A DNA stretch of 64,000 nt from Psychrobacter raelei (GTDB lineage: Bacteria; Pseudomonadota; Gammaproteobacteria; Pseudomonadales; Moraxellaceae), in contig NZ_CP093310.2 of assembly GCF_022631235.3 (NCBI RefSeq), positions 2,914,001-2,978,000 of the forward strand, in the 5' to 3' direction. The translations under genes were made by a program, and so were the position numbers. Under the pieces are notes generated by a model. The model was not told where the DNA came from and did no database searches. It was given only the letters and a program-made list of their open reading frames with translations. Within the stretch, counting starts at the first letter, position 1. Every line of letters starts with the position of its first letter. Shown here one piece after another: positions 49,671 to 59,734 of this stretch.

Positions 49671-50309
49671 ATGAACAATTTAAACATAGAAATTATTAAA
49701 CACCCTTTAGTGCGCCACAAACTGAGCTTAATGCGTGCCAAAGACTGTAGTACTTATAAATTCCGCACCTTAACCAGCGAACTTGCTCGCTTAATGGCCT
49801 ATGAAGCGTGCCGTGACTTTGAAATCGAAGAATTCGCTATGCAGGGCTGGGATAATACAGAGATTACCGGTGAGCAAATTGTTGGTAAAACTGTGACAAT
49901 CGTACCTATTCTACGTGCCGGCCTTGGTATGTTAGATGGTGTGCTCGACTTAATCCCGACTGCCAAAATCTCTATGGTGGGTTTGCAGCGTGATGAAGAG
50001 ACACTACAGCCTGTACCATTTTTTGAAAAGCTAGTGGCTGATGTCGATAAGCGTCCTGCACTGATTATCGATCCGATGTTGGCCACTGGTGGCTCGATGG
50101 TAGCTACTATTGATATGCTTAAGAAAAAAGGCTGCTCTACGATTAAGGCATTAGTATTGGTTGCAGCGCCTGAAGGCGTACGTTTGGTAAACGAAGCGCA
50201 CCCAGACGTGAAGATTTATACCGCCTCTTTAGATAGTCACTTAAATGAAGATGGCTATATCATCCCAGGTCTTGGCGATGCAGGTGATAAGATTTTTGGT
50301 ACTAAATAA
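49671..50309 (+). CDS. upp: Uracil phosphoribosyltransferase
   Basis: A 212-residue protein (E. coli Upp has 208). The PRPP-binding loop reads [19 protein letters not shown] near residue 126-144. [11 protein letters not shown] lies near 82, and the C-terminal [17 protein letters not shown] holds the uracil-binding residues. It converts uracil and PRPP to UMP in pyrimidine salvage in the cytoplasm. No uraA permease is adjacent. The leader contains a hairpin followed by a T run, which could allow attenuation, but this is not proved. Confidence 0.97.
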   Translation: MNNLNIEIIKHPLVRHKLSLMRAKDCSTYKFRTLTSELARLMAYEACRDFEIEEFAMQGWDNTEITGEQIVGKTVTIVPILRAGLGMLDGVLDLIPTAKISMVGLQRDEETLQPVPFFEKLVADVDKRPALIIDPMLATGGSMVATIDMLKKKGCSTIKALVLVAAPEGVRLVNEAHPDVKIYTASLDSHLNEDGYIIPGLGDAGDKIFGTK

Positions 50310-50425
50310 GTGTTTATGACCAACCATCAAAAGCTATCGAGTCATTAGCCATAACTCGCTATTTGCCATAACCAACTACTGGCGATAATGAGCCAATAAT
50401 CATAGCAAGTAGCGAGGGCAACAGC

Positions 50426-51139
50426 TTAGCTTATGCGATAATGCCTAATCAGATATTGCCTGTCTGATTGGGTATTTTTTTTGATCGCGTCCTCTTTGAC
50501 CAACACCAACTGAGTGAAATCTAAAATCATCACATCATTGCGTCGCCCATCTCGAGTGCGCTTATTGTGCTTGATGGCAAAGGCTTTGACCTTATCAGAC
50601 TGGGCTGTGATGAGGTTAATAATGATTGGATCGGTGGCTTTGGCTTTGCTATAAGATCGCAGTGCCTGCTGCAAGGCTTGATACGGATTCACAGTCGCAA
50701 TGAGCAGTTTTTCTTGACGCACGCTCTTAGGCAGCACACCACCAAACAATAACACTTGTCCCACAGGTAACCGCTGAGTATGGCGCATCAGCTCATAGCG
50801 AAGCAGCTCGGGCATATCGCTATTAAATACATCTTCGTTTTGACGATAAAAGGCGCTGAAGCTGCGCTGTATATAACGTCCAAATACGGTAAAGTTCACC
50901 CAGTCTTGGTAGTGGGCATTGTGCTGTAGATGCTGACTAAACTGCTGCTGTGCTTGGGCGATACTCTGAGCACTCGAGGCATCTGTTAAATCCGAGTTTT
51001 GTAATAACACAGCGATAAGCGCTTGTGCACTCTTAAAGCTTTTGTCTTGCCACAACAGTGGATATAGGCTCTCATCCAATAAAGGTAAAGCTGGCACAAG
51101 TTGTGTTGGGGGGCGTTTGACAAATAAAGAAAACATCAA
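50426..51139 (-). CDS. Unrecognised protein, possible ADP-ribosyltransferase-like fold
   Basis: I do not recognise this 237-residue protein. It has no signal peptide and no membrane segment. The N-terminal half is helical and Q/A-rich (about 40-80). The C-terminal half shows QRLPVGQVLLFGGVLP, then LIATVNPYQALQQAL, then IIINLITAQSDKVKAFAI and DVMILDFTQLVLV. The order of these strands recalls bacterial mono-ADP-ribosyltransferases (R / S-T / E-x-E), but the expected arginine and glutamates are not obvious, so activity is doubtful. Its ATG overlaps the stop of the thioesterase gene by four bases, so it is the last gene of a hemC-hemD-thioesterase operon. Confidence 0.72.
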   Translation of the reverse strand: MMFSLFVKRPPTQLVPALPLLDESLYPLLWQDKSFKSAQALIAVLLQNSDLTDASSAQSIAQAQQQFSQHLQHNAHYQDWVNFTVFGRYIQRSFSAFYRQNEDVFNSDMPELLRYELMRHTQRLPVGQVLLFGGVLPKSVRQEKLLIATVNPYQALQQALRSYSKAKATDPIIINLITAQSDKVKAFAIKHNKRTRDGRRNDVMILDFTQLVLVKEDAIKKNTQSDRQYLIRHYRIS

Positions 51140-51621
51140 ATTTGGGGACTGTGGCCGGCAGCCTTTTCAAAGGCCAATATATTGCTGCGCTCGGTCGTCG
51201 ACCAAGGCAGCTTCTTTGTACCCTCTTTATTTAGACGCACCAGCACTGACTCTCCTGTGGCCACTAAAGCTTGCTGAGCGGTACTAAAGTAAGCGTATTC
51301 CATAATAATACTGGTATTACCTAGCTTCTTAGTACGCACGCCGATTAACAAAGTATCTGGGAATACCACAGGCTTTAAATAAGTACAGCTCGACTGCGCC
51401 AATACGGTCGTCACCTCATTACTAAAAGCGCCCAGCTCATTAAGATAATTGATACGAGCCGACTCCGCATATCGGTAATAGACCACGTTGTTGACATGAT
51501 TAAAGGCATCCATGTCATTCCAGACCACATTTTGCACATAAATACTGCCAAAGCCGGCTAAAGCTTCAGGCGGCTTAACATGCTCGCTTAAAAATTCACT
51601 GCTAGAAACGCTCTGGCTCAT
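51136..51621 (-). CDS. Acyl-CoA thioesterase, 4HBT/YbgC-like hotdog fold
   Basis: A 161-residue protein from the ATG at 51621, chosen over an in-frame TTG at 51633 that sits against the AAGGA ribosome site. The 4HBT signature is present: WNDMDAFNHVNNVVYYRYAE with D38, quoted here in full at 20 residues. These enzymes hydrolyse acyl-CoA or acyl-ACP thioesters in the cytoplasm; the chain-length preference is unknown. The gene lies 73 bp downstream of hemD and overlaps the next gene by ATGA, indicating translational coupling. A functional link to haem synthesis is not known. Confidence 0.88.
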   Translation of the reverse strand: MSQSVSSSEFLSEHVKPPEALAGFGSIYVQNVVWNDMDAFNHVNNVVYYRYAESARINYLNELGAFSNEVTTVLAQSSCTYLKPVVFPDTLLIGVRTKKLGNTSIIMEYAYFSTAQQALVATGESVLVRLNKEGTKKLPWSTTERSNILAFEKAAGHSPQI

Positions 51622-51694
51622 GGTAATAAACAATCCTTATGCAATTGGCTGACTCATGGGGTGAAACAAGACTGCCAGTAATTTTAAATTAACC

Positions 51695-52573
51695 TCAAGA
51701 TAAATCAGAGTACAGAGCGCTAACCCCGCGCCACACCTCAGATGTATCCAAATTCTCAATACGCACGCAGTTTAGTTGTAGCTGGTTTAAGGTATCCGTT
51801 AAGCGCTTTCCAAAGGTCAGATAGTTAAAATCATTTAATTGATAGTTAGGCACGGCCTTATCTGATATCTCATCTATCGAAGCCATCAGCAAGCGCCAAT
51901 TGGTAAACGCTTCACCACTGCTGATTAGTACCAAAGGCTTGTGCTTAGAGTTAGCGTCTGGGTTGTCTAATGGGCTGATGTGTAAGCTATTTAGGCCATT
52001 TAAGTTAATTGCATCCGGCAATCTCGCTACTTCCGACAAACCCAGCTGTGGCAGCAGCTGCTTAAAATCATGCTCAGCCTGTGGTGGGCATTGGCGCTGA
52101 TACCAAGCAATGGCATCGACACCCACGCCATTTTCTTGCAAAAAATTCACCAAAACTCGGCGGCCACCTCTGCCTCGCCAGACCAAGATACGATTACCCA
52201 CCCCCAAGCGGTTCAGCTGAGGCATAAGCATCATACCTTCATTGCTGTACTCTACAGGACAATGCACTTGCCAGCCGGCAACGCGTAACACCTCGGCTGT
52301 GGCATGGCCTACCGCAATCACCGCACAGCGAGGAACAAAGCCTACCGGACACGCCGCCAGTCCCATACGAGCCGCAGTGGGACTGACCACTACCAAAGCC
52401 TGATATTGATCTGGCTGCTGATAAAAATGCTGTTGATATTGCTGCTCTCTTTGGCCAATCTCAATCGCTGTCAACTCAAGCAGCGGCAGTTCTAGTACCG
52501 TCAACCCTTTATCTTGCATGGCCTGCGTTAATGGCTGCGCACGTTCGATGGGACGGGTATTGATAAAAATCAT
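51695..52573 (-). CDS. hemD: Uroporphyrinogen-III synthase
   Basis: A 292-residue protein of this poorly conserved family. It opens with IFINTRPIERAQPLTQAM and contains LVVVSPTAARMG, VIAVGHATAEVLR and RILVWRGRGGRRVL, matching the two-domain HemD fold (for example the substrate-binding TxR and SPxA motifs). It closes and inverts ring D of hydroxymethylbilane to give uroporphyrinogen III. It lies 69 bp downstream of hemC on the same strand, the standard order. It is slightly longer than the usual 245-260 residues because of an insertion before the last third. Confidence 0.92.
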   Translation of the reverse strand: MIFINTRPIERAQPLTQAMQDKGLTVLELPLLELTAIEIGQREQQYQQHFYQQPDQYQALVVVSPTAARMGLAACPVGFVPRCAVIAVGHATAEVLRVAGWQVHCPVEYSNEGMMLMPQLNRLGVGNRILVWRGRGGRRVLVNFLQENGVGVDAIAWYQRQCPPQAEHDFKQLLPQLGLSEVARLPDAINLNGLNSLHISPLDNPDANSKHKPLVLISSGEAFTNWRLLMASIDEISDKAVPNYQLNDFNYLTFGKRLTDTLNQLQLNCVRIENLDTSEVWRGVSALYSDLS

Positions 52574-52642
52574 AGCACCCCTTTAAGTGAGGTCATTTAA
52601 AGTTCAAGCAAATGGCGCCTAAGTTGGCAACACCCCCAATCA

Positions 52643-53662
52643 TCACGCTTTGTCTTTATTGTTGTAAATGGTCGCTAATATACCATCTGCACCCAATGAC
52701 AACAGCTCATCTGCCACATCTATACCCAATTGCTCAGCTTGTGCTTCACGGTCTGCTTGATTACCCATCAAAGCAATGCGCTTGTCAGCTTTAAGTAGAG
52801 TCGTTCCATCTTCTGAACCCACACGGCCACGTAGCCATAGGGTCTTGTTATGCGACCCTGTGTCGTCATTTTCAGCCCCTTTTTCAATGACAGCAAAAGC
52901 GGCAATCGGCACCTGACATCCCCCTTCCAAACGGCGGTTCAAGGCACGCTCTGCCATGAGACGAATACGGGCTTGGCCATCGTTTAATGGCTTTAATAAG
53001 CTCAATACCGCGTCATCATCGCTACGACATTCAATGGCTAAAGCGCCTTGACCCACGGCAGGCAAGCTGATATCGATATCAATCTCTTGTTTGATACGAT
53101 CACTTAATTCAACACGCTTTAGACCACTGGTCGCCAAAATGATGGCGTCATACTCGCCGGCATCTAATTTGCTTAAACGGGTCTGAACATTGCCACGCAA
53201 TGACTTAATGATTAAGTCGGGGCGATGTGCCTTTATCTGACATTGACGACGCAAACTGGCCGTACCCACTACTGCACCTTGGGGCAGCGCATCTAGTGAA
53301 TCATAGGTATTTGACACAAAAGCATCGGTTGGGGTTTCACGCTTACAGTAAGTGCCCAAGATTAACCCTTCAGGCAAAACCATTGGCACATCTTTTAATG
53401 AATGCACAGCGATATCAGCACGGCCATCATACAATGCCTGCTCAAGCTCTTTAACAAACAACCCTTTACCGCCAATTTTCGCCAGCGGGGTATCTAAAAT
53501 CTTGTCACCTTGAGTAACCATAGTCACTAGATTCACCTCCAAATCTGGATATAGCGACTCTAGACGTGCCTTAATGTGCTCTGCTTGCCACATGGCTAAG
53601 GGGCTTTTACGAGTGGCAATATTAAGGGTTTTTAATGAGGTGGTGTGGGCTGATGTGGTCAT
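52643..53662 (-). CDS. hemC: Porphobilinogen deaminase (hydroxymethylbilane synthase)
   Basis: A 339-residue protein. Conserved landmarks are [11 protein letters not shown] near 16-26, [10 protein letters not shown] near 66, AVHSLKDVP with the catalytic aspartate (D91), [14 protein letters not shown], and [10 protein letters not shown] with C249, the residue that binds the dipyrromethane cofactor. The enzyme condenses four porphobilinogens into hydroxymethylbilane. The N-terminus has a ten-residue extension compared with E. coli. It is the first gene of the hemC-hemD-thioesterase operon and is divergent from argH across 244 bp. Confidence 0.97.
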   Translation of the reverse strand: MTTSAHTTSLKTLNIATRKSPLAMWQAEHIKARLESLYPDLEVNLVTMVTQGDKILDTPLAKIGGKGLFVKELEQALYDGRADIAVHSLKDVPMVLPEGLILGTYCKRETPTDAFVSNTYDSLDALPQGAVVGTASLRRQCQIKAHRPDLIIKSLRGNVQTRLSKLDAGEYDAIILATSGLKRVELSDRIKQEIDIDISLPAVGQGALAIECRSDDDAVLSLLKPLNDGQARIRLMAERALNRRLEGGCQVPIAAFAVIEKGAENDDTGSHNKTLWLRGRVGSEDGTTLLKADKRIALMGNQADREAQAEQLGIDVADELLSLGADGILATIYNNKDKA

Positions 53663-53906
53663 AAATATCTTTTATTAGTATAAGTAGAAGAAGAAAGTAT
53701 AAATACCCTCATATTTAACCATAAATAAAGGGGTAATGCAGTGTTGATATGTTTGTGTGGGCGCTTAGCACTTAAGTTTCAAGGCTTAACGCACAAAACT
53801 GGGTGCTAAAAACAGCGGCGGCTTAACTAGCATGGCTGGCGTCTGGTTTGCTATACTGCTTTAAGTATTCTAACCGCTTTGTGCCCTTTACTGGATTTTA
53901 ACCGAT

Positions 53907-55382
53907 ATGACTGCAAATAACGATTCGACCCCTCTTGCAACCGATACAGCCACTACTACTTCTAACGCCAAAGCTGGCAGTGGACAAGGCCAACAAATGT
54001 GGGGCGGCCGCTTCTCTGAGGCTACCGACAGCTTTGTTGCCGCCTTTACCGCCTCAGTAGGCTTTGACCAGCGCTTCGCCAAACAAGACATCCAAGGCTC
54101 TATCGCTCATGCCACTATGCTGGGTAAATGCGGTATCTTAACGCAACAAGAAGTAGACACCATTATCAGTGGTCTACATCAAGTGCAACAAGAAATTGAT
54201 GCTGGTGAATTTAACTGGTCTATTACGCTTGAAGATGTGCACATGAATGTTGAATCTCGCTTGACCGACATTATTGGCACTGTGGGTAAAAAGCTGCACA
54301 CAGGACGCAGCCGTAATGATCAGGTGGCCACCGATATCCGCCTATGGTTACGTCAAGAAGTCGATAACATTGTTGAGTTGTTGGTTAAATTACAATCAGG
54401 TCTACTGACTTTGGCTGAGCAGCATACAGATACCATCATGCCAGGCTTTACCCATCTGCAAACTGCACAGCCCGTAAGCTTTGGTCATCATGTATTGGCT
54501 TGGTTTGAGATGTTAAATCGTGACACAGAGCGCTTAATTGACGCCCGTCGCCGTATCAACCAAATGCCTCTGGGTAGCGCCGCACTGGCCGGCACCACCT
54601 TCCCTATCGACCGTACCATCACCGCTGAGCTGTTGGGCTTTGAAGGTATTTGTGAAAATTCACTAGATGCGGTATCTGATAGAGACTTTGCGATTGAATT
54701 TACTTCTGCTGCGTCTATTTTGATGATGCATTTATCGCGCATGAGTGAAGAGATTATTCTGTGGATGTCAGCACAATTTGGCTTTGTACAAATCCCAGAT
54801 CGCTTCTGCACCGGCTCATCCATCATGCCGCAAAAGAAAAATCCAGATGTGCCAGAATTAGTGCGTGGTAAAGCTGCCCGCGTCTTTGGTCAACTCATCA
54901 CGCTACTGACACTCATGAAAAACCAGCCATTGGCGTACAACAAAGACAACCAAGAAGACAAAGAGCCGTTATTTGATTGCGTAGATACCCTAACCGGCTC
55001 ACTACTTGCATTTGTCGATATGTTGCCTAATATAGTACCTAATAAGGAAAACATGCGCGCCGCCACCATGAAAGGCTATGCCACAGCCACCGACTTGGCT
55101 GACTACTTAGTGCGCCGCGGCGTTGCTTTCCGTGATGCCCACGAGGTAGTGGGTAATGCTGTTGCTCTAGGTATTAAACAAGGTGTGGATTTAAGTGAAT
55201 TAAAACTTGAGCAATTACAGCAATTTAGTGATGCTATTGGCGATGATGTATTTGATTATCTGACCTTAGAGGGTTCACTGGCTGCGCGTGACCACTTAGG
55301 CGGCACAGCGCCAAACCAAGTCATCCAAGCCGTGGCTCGTGGTCGCAAACGTCTGGAAAAATACAATAGCAATTTGAAATAA
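53907..55382 (+). CDS. argH: Argininosuccinate lyase
   Basis: The 491-residue protein is about 30 residues longer than E. coli ArgH because of a Thr/Ala/Ser-rich N-terminal extension (1-29) before [12 protein letters not shown]. The superfamily signature [12 protein letters not shown] begins near residue 303 and contains the catalytic serine. SRNDQVATD and TGRSRND near 134 are also present. The enzyme splits argininosuccinate into arginine and fumarate, the last step of arginine synthesis. yggX follows 27 bp downstream and is probably in the same transcript. Confidence 0.97.
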   Translation: MTANNDSTPLATDTATTTSNAKAGSGQGQQMWGGRFSEATDSFVAAFTASVGFDQRFAKQDIQGSIAHATMLGKCGILTQQEVDTIISGLHQVQQEIDAGEFNWSITLEDVHMNVESRLTDIIGTVGKKLHTGRSRNDQVATDIRLWLRQEVDNIVELLVKLQSGLLTLAEQHTDTIMPGFTHLQTAQPVSFGHHVLAWFEMLNRDTERLIDARRRINQMPLGSAALAGTTFPIDRTITAELLGFEGICENSLDAVSDRDFAIEFTSAASILMMHLSRMSEEIILWMSAQFGFVQIPDRFCTGSSIMPQKKNPDVPELVRGKAARVFGQLITLLTLMKNQPLAYNKDNQEDKEPLFDCVDTLTGSLLAFVDMLPNIVPNKENMRAATMKGYATATDLADYLVRRGVAFRDAHEVVGNAVALGIKQGVDLSELKLEQLQQFSDAIGDDVFDYLTLEGSLAARDHLGGTAPNQVIQAVARGRKRLEKYNSNLK

Positions 55383-55409
55383 TCAGTTGATAATTAATAG
55401 GATAATACA

Positions 55410-55709
55410 ATGACAGCGACTTTTGACCCAAAAGCCAATATGGTATTTTGCCGTAAGTATCAGCAGGATTTACCAAAAATGCCAAACCCACCTTTTCCTA
55501 ATAAAAAAGGAGAGGAGCTCCAAAACACGGTTTCAAAAAAAGCGTGGGATGAGTGGTTAGAGCTACAAACGATGCTGATTAATGAAAACCATTTAAGCAT
55601 GATTAACCCTGAGGCCAAAAAATTCATCACCGAACAGCGTGAGAAGTTTTTTGACAACGCCGATTATGAGCGTCCACAAGGTTGGACACCTGAAGGTGAC
55701 AACCAGTAA
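55410..55709 (+). CDS. yggX: Fe(2+)-trafficking protein YggX
   Basis: A 99-residue protein with the family hallmarks [12 protein letters not shown] (C14), [26 protein letters not shown] and [13 protein letters not shown]. It is about ten residues longer at both ends than E. coli YggX (91). It is linked to protection of Fe-S clusters and iron trafficking in the cytoplasm. It lies 27 bp behind argH and ends at a strong bidirectional terminator. Confidence 0.95.
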   Translation: MTATFDPKANMVFCRKYQQDLPKMPNPPFPNKKGEELQNTVSKKAWDEWLELQTMLINENHLSMINPEAKKFITEQREKFFDNADYERPQGWTPEGDNQ

Positions 55710-55740
55710 GCCGCTTACTTCGCCACAACTCAGTAATCAA

Positions 55741-55774
55741 AAAAGGAGCGCTCATTTGAGTGCTCCTTTTTTTT
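55741..55774. terminator. Bidirectional terminator between yggX and phoU
   Basis: AAAAGGAGCGCTC pairs with GAGTGCTCCTTTT across ATTT. A T run on the plus strand and one on the minus strand (from the upstream A run) serve both converging operons. Confidence 0.92.
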
Positions 55775-55793
55775 GGCAGACATGTTGAGCCTG

Positions 55794-56543
55794 TTAATCG
55801 CCGCTATTGGTATTGGTGCGAGCCGCAATATTATTAGAGGCCTCTTGCACCGCCTGTTCCACGGTGACAAAGTCGGTATGGCGCACATCTTTGCCACTGG
55901 TGCAATAAATCACCAATTCAGCAATATTGCGCGCATGATCGCCTACCCGCTCTAACGCCCGCAGAACCCACAGAATATTAATAACTTTGGAGACATGACG
56001 GCTGTCTTCCATCACATAAGTCATTAATGAGCGGCTGGCCGACTGATATTCTTCGTTGACCACCTCATCGCTTTGCAGCACCATAAAAGCTTGTTCAGGA
56101 TCCATACGGTTAAAAGCATCCAGCGCATCCAATAACATCACTCGGACTTGATTGGATAAGTGCTGCACTTCAGAGTAGCCCCGCGGAGAGACGCCTTCTT
56201 TTTTAAGCTTGCAAGCCATACGCGCAATTTTACTGGCCTCATCACCTACCCGCTCTAAATCCACCACCCCTTTTGATAGGGCCATTATCAACCTTAAGTC
56301 GCTTGCGGCAGGTTGGCGTTTGGCAACCAATAAGATCACCTGTTCATCAACCTTAATCTCCATCTGATTAATTTGATGATCAGCTTCAATCACAGTAGAG
56401 GCCATTTCCTCATTACTATCGACCAACGCGTGCGTCGCTAAGGTGACCTGCTCAGCTGCCATACGACCCATCTTTAAAAATAAATCAATGCACTGATTTA
56501 GGTCATGATCAAAGCTTCGAGACGAGTGCTTTTCAGTGAACAT
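55794..56543 (-). CDS. phoU: Phosphate-specific transport system regulator PhoU
   Basis: A 249-residue all-helical protein with two three-helix halves. The metal-binding motifs are recognisable: EADHQINQME in the first half, DLRLIMALSKGVVDLERVGDEASKIA, and LRALERVGDHARNIAE near the end. PhoU links the Pst transporter to the PhoR sensor and keeps the Pho regulon off when phosphate is plentiful. It is the last gene of pstSCAB-phoU. No phoBR lies in the window. Confidence 0.96.
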   Translation of the reverse strand: MFTEKHSSRSFDHDLNQCIDLFLKMGRMAAEQVTLATHALVDSNEEMASTVIEADHQINQMEIKVDEQVILLVAKRQPAASDLRLIMALSKGVVDLERVGDEASKIARMACKLKKEGVSPRGYSEVQHLSNQVRVMLLDALDAFNRMDPEQAFMVLQSDEVVNEEYQSASRSLMTYVMEDSRHVSKVINILWVLRALERVGDHARNIAELVIYCTSGKDVRHTDFVTVEQAVQEASNNIAARTNTNSGD

Positions 56544-56630
56544 TGTAAGGCATTCCTAAAGTTGGAAAATATCATGCAAGATAGTGATAGACAGGTAATC
56601 ATAAAAACCCCAGTCCAAGTCAATACTGTG

Positions 56631-57542
56631 TTAGCCATAACGGCCGGTAATATAGTCTTCCGTGGCTTTTTGAGCCGGATTGGTAAAGACTTGATTGGTC
56701 TCACCCATCTCAACCATATCGCCCAGATACATATAAACTGTGTAATCAGACACACGTGCCGCCTGCTGCATATTGTGGGTCACAATAGCGATGGTATAGT
56801 CGTGTTTTAAATCTTCAATTAAGTCCTCAATTGCACCAGTTGAGATAGGATCGAGGGCTGAGGTTGGCTCATCTAACAGCAATACCTCAGGCTTGGTTGC
56901 GACGCCGCGAGCGATACATAAACGCTGCTGCTGGCCGCCAGATAAGGATAGACCAGAGGCTTTTAGCTTGTCTTTGACTTCAGGCCAAAGGGCTGACTTT
57001 TTAAGCGCCCACTCCACACGCTCATCAAGCTCTGATTTGCTAAGCTTTTCGTACAAGCGCACACCAAACGCCACATTGTCATAAATAGACATCGGAAAGG
57101 GGGTGGGTTTTTGGAATACCATACCAACACGGGCACGCAGTAAGTTCACATCCACTGATTTATCTAAAATGTTTTTGCCATCAAGATTAATCAAACCTTC
57201 AGCACGCATACCAGGATACAGATCATACATGCGGTTAAAAGTACGCAGCAAAGTAGATTTTCCGCAGCCTGAAGGACCAATGAAAGCGGTGACTTTTTTC
57301 TCTGGAATATCGATATTGATGTTTTTTAGGGCTTTAAAATCGCCATAATAAAAGCTCAAATCACGCACCTGCATTTTAGCGGCTGGCATGTTGTCTGGTA
57401 TATCCGCTAGCGTTTGCTGGTTAAAGCTTGTGGTATCCGGCTGAGCAATTTGGGCACCGGTAGTCATCGGCTGGCCCAGTAAGCTTGTCGCTTGCGTGCT
57501 GGTGGTTTTATTCACAGGTTTTCTCTTTAATGTATCACTCAT
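56631..57542 (-). CDS. pstB: Phosphate ABC transporter ATP-binding protein
   Basis: A 303-residue protein. It carries Walker [11 protein letters not shown]-loop [10 protein letters not shown], signature [14 protein letters not shown], Walker [13 protein letters not shown] and the switch histidine in VTHNMQQA. The first 50 residues or so are an unusual Thr/Gln-rich extension ahead of the usual core that starts at [11 protein letters not shown]; the ordinary family length is about 257. An internal start there is possible, but the ATG at 57542 has an upstream purine tract and the frame reads through. It energises phosphate import with PstC and PstA. Confidence 0.95.
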   Translation of the reverse strand: MSDTLKRKPVNKTTSTQATSLLGQPMTTGAQIAQPDTTSFNQQTLADIPDNMPAAKMQVRDLSFYYGDFKALKNINIDIPEKKVTAFIGPSGCGKSTLLRTFNRMYDLYPGMRAEGLINLDGKNILDKSVDVNLLRARVGMVFQKPTPFPMSIYDNVAFGVRLYEKLSKSELDERVEWALKKSALWPEVKDKLKASGLSLSGGQQQRLCIARGVATKPEVLLLDEPTSALDPISTGAIEDLIEDLKHDYTIAIVTHNMQQAARVSDYTVYMYLGDMVEMGETNQVFTNPAQKATEDYITGRYG

Positions 57543-57628
57543 AATTGTGTCCCATCTTGCGTGCAGTATGTGCTGTCATTGGTTGACTTAGTGCTTGTGC
57601 GTCATGTGTTGCTAAATTCAGTTTGGGC

Positions 57629-58528
57629 TTAGCGGCTTTGCTCTTTGCCACTGATTAAACGGGCCAAGATATTTAGTGTCAGTACCGTCATGGTAATAAG
57701 TAGTGCCGCCGCCCAAGCTAGTGTGTGCCAGTTATCATAAGGGCTTGAGGTAAACTGATAGATGGTATTGGGCAAATTGGCCATCGCCTGATTCATATCG
57801 GTACTAAAGAACGGGTTGTTAAAGGCGGTAAATAGTAAAGGCGCTGTCTCACCAGTAATACGTGCAAAGGCTAATAACACACCGGTCGTCAAGCCCACTC
57901 GAGCCGCTTTAACCGTCACTGTGGTAACCAGCTTCCATTTAGGGGTACCTAAGGCATAAGCAGCTTCGCGTAAAGTGTTGGGTACGAGGTTAAGCATGTT
58001 TTCTGTGGTACGTACCACAACTGGAATCACAATCAGTGCCAAAGCCAATGCACCAGCCCAACCTGAGAAGTGCTGACCTTTTACCATCAGCGCGTAGATA
58101 AATAGACCGATAACAATTGAAGGTGCCGATAATAAAATATCATTTAAAAAACGGGTTACTTTGCCAAGCCAGCTGCCTTGTGAGAATTCCGCCAGATAAA
58201 TGCCGGCCATCATACCGATAGGCGCTCCAATAAATAAGCCTGAGAAAGCCAACATGATAGAGCCAACAATGGCGTTACGTAGCCCACCCTCAGTCTGTGG
58301 CGGCGGCGTGTCTGCCAAAAAGATCGGCATGTCTAAAACCGCTTGAGAGCCTTCAACAAACAAGGTAACTAAAATCCAAGCCAACCAAAACAAGCCAAAT
58401 GCCATAGCAGAGATTGCAAAGCCCAAGCCAAGCTTATTAATAAAGCGGCGCTTACTATAAAGACCTTTGTTATAACGGCTCTCAAAACTTGAGGTTGAAA
58501 TGGCAGTAGTGGCATTAGCAGAACGCAT
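57629..58528 (-). CDS. pstA: Phosphate ABC transporter permease PstA
   Basis: A 299-residue inner-membrane protein with six hydrophobic segments and the permease loop EAAYALGTPKWKLVTTVTVKAARVGLTTG, quoted here in part as EAAYALGTPKW. ITGETAPLLFTAFNNPFF matches the conserved PstA end region. With PstC it forms the membrane channel for phosphate. It lies between pstC and pstB. Confidence 0.95.
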   Translation of the reverse strand: MRSANATTAISTSSFESRYNKGLYSKRRFINKLGLGFAISAMAFGLFWLAWILVTLFVEGSQAVLDMPIFLADTPPPQTEGGLRNAIVGSIMLAFSGLFIGAPIGMMAGIYLAEFSQGSWLGKVTRFLNDILLSAPSIVIGLFIYALMVKGQHFSGWAGALALALIVIPVVVRTTENMLNLVPNTLREAAYALGTPKWKLVTTVTVKAARVGLTTGVLLAFARITGETAPLLFTAFNNPFFSTDMNQAMANLPNTIYQFTSSPYDNWHTLAWAAALLITMTVLTLNILARLISGKEQSR

Positions 58529-58675
58529 TGGCTTTTTTCTCCGTATTTATCAAAAACCACAACCGCGGCTTTGACAAACTTATATTCGGTCATTTAATTC
58601 GTTGAAATAAAAAATCGTTGGTAAACGTTGGTAAATACTGATAAACAGTGAAGACTTGGTCGGTGACTAGAGTGA

Positions 58676-59626
58676 CTAATTGCCTGCTTTTTTGTCGATA
58701 CGCATCAGCATAAGCTTTGAGATAGACAGTACAACAAAGGTAATAACAAACAAGATTAGACCCAAATGTAGCAACGAAGCTAAGTGTAATTCACTGCCCG
58801 CCTCCGCAAATTCGTTGGCCAAAGCTGAAGTGATGGTTACCCCTGAAGTAAACAGGCTTGGGCTAATGTTATAAGCATTACCGATTAAGAAGGTCACCGC
58901 CATTGTCTCTCCCAAAGCGCGGCCCAGACCCAAAATCACCCCACCGACTACACCCGCTTTGGTGTAGGGCAAGATAATTTTGAACATCACCTCCCAAGTG
59001 GTCGCACCCATGCCATAAGCTGACTCTTTTAATAAGTCAGGTACGACGGAGAACACATCACGCATGGTGGCTGCAATGAAAGGAATGATCATAATGGCCA
59101 ACACTAAAGAGGCGGTAAACATACCCAAACCAATTGGGGCACCAGCGAAAAGCTGACCCACCACTGGCAGTGAAGAGACATGCTCAATAAACCACGGCTG
59201 AATATAAGTGCTAAAAAATGGTACGAATACAAACAGCCCCCACATACCATAAATAATAGAGGGAATACCCGCCAGCAACTCAATAGCGATGCCCAAAGGA
59301 CGCTTTAGAAATGCAGGGCACAGCTCAGTTAAGAAGATTGCAATACCGAAGCTGACTGGCACAGCGATTAAAATGGCAATAACTGAAGTGACCAAAGTGC
59401 CATAGATGGGCGCTAATGCGCCGTATTTATCCTCTACCGTATTCCAGTCATTACTGGTATAAAAGCCCAGGCCAAACTCTTGGATACTTGGCCAAGCTCC
59501 TATAATTAATGACAGTAAGATACCGCCTAATGACAATAACACCAGTATCGCAAATGCTTTGGTCGCATTAACGAATAAAAAATCATAACGCTTTTGTTTT
59601 GCTAACTGGGAGTGTAGATCTGCCAT
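58676..59626 (-). CDS. pstC: Phosphate ABC transporter permease PstC
   Basis: A 316-residue inner-membrane protein with six hydrophobic segments. It shows [20 protein letters not shown] (the EAA-type loop that contacts PstB) and [16 protein letters not shown]. Together with [15 protein letters not shown] and [13 protein letters not shown] these identify PstC. It is the partner of PstA, 108 bp downstream of pstS on the same strand. Confidence 0.95.
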   Translation of the reverse strand: MADLHSQLAKQKRYDFLFVNATKAFAILVLLSLGGILLSLIIGAWPSIQEFGLGFYTSNDWNTVEDKYGALAPIYGTLVTSVIAILIAVPVSFGIAIFLTELCPAFLKRPLGIAIELLAGIPSIIYGMWGLFVFVPFFSTYIQPWFIEHVSSLPVVGQLFAGAPIGLGMFTASLVLAIMIIPFIAATMRDVFSVVPDLLKESAYGMGATTWEVMFKIILPYTKAGVVGGVILGLGRALGETMAVTFLIGNAYNISPSLFTSGVTITSALANEFAEAGSELHLASLLHLGLILFVITFVVLSISKLMLMRIDKKAGN

Positions 59627-59734
59627 GACAGCCTCGTTTTATTGAATACCTAAATAACACCTAATCTAGCTGCTACTGCTTGCGTACCTAAATAACTGGG
59701 TATTTAGGTACCTAAATGTTAATACGAATATTGC

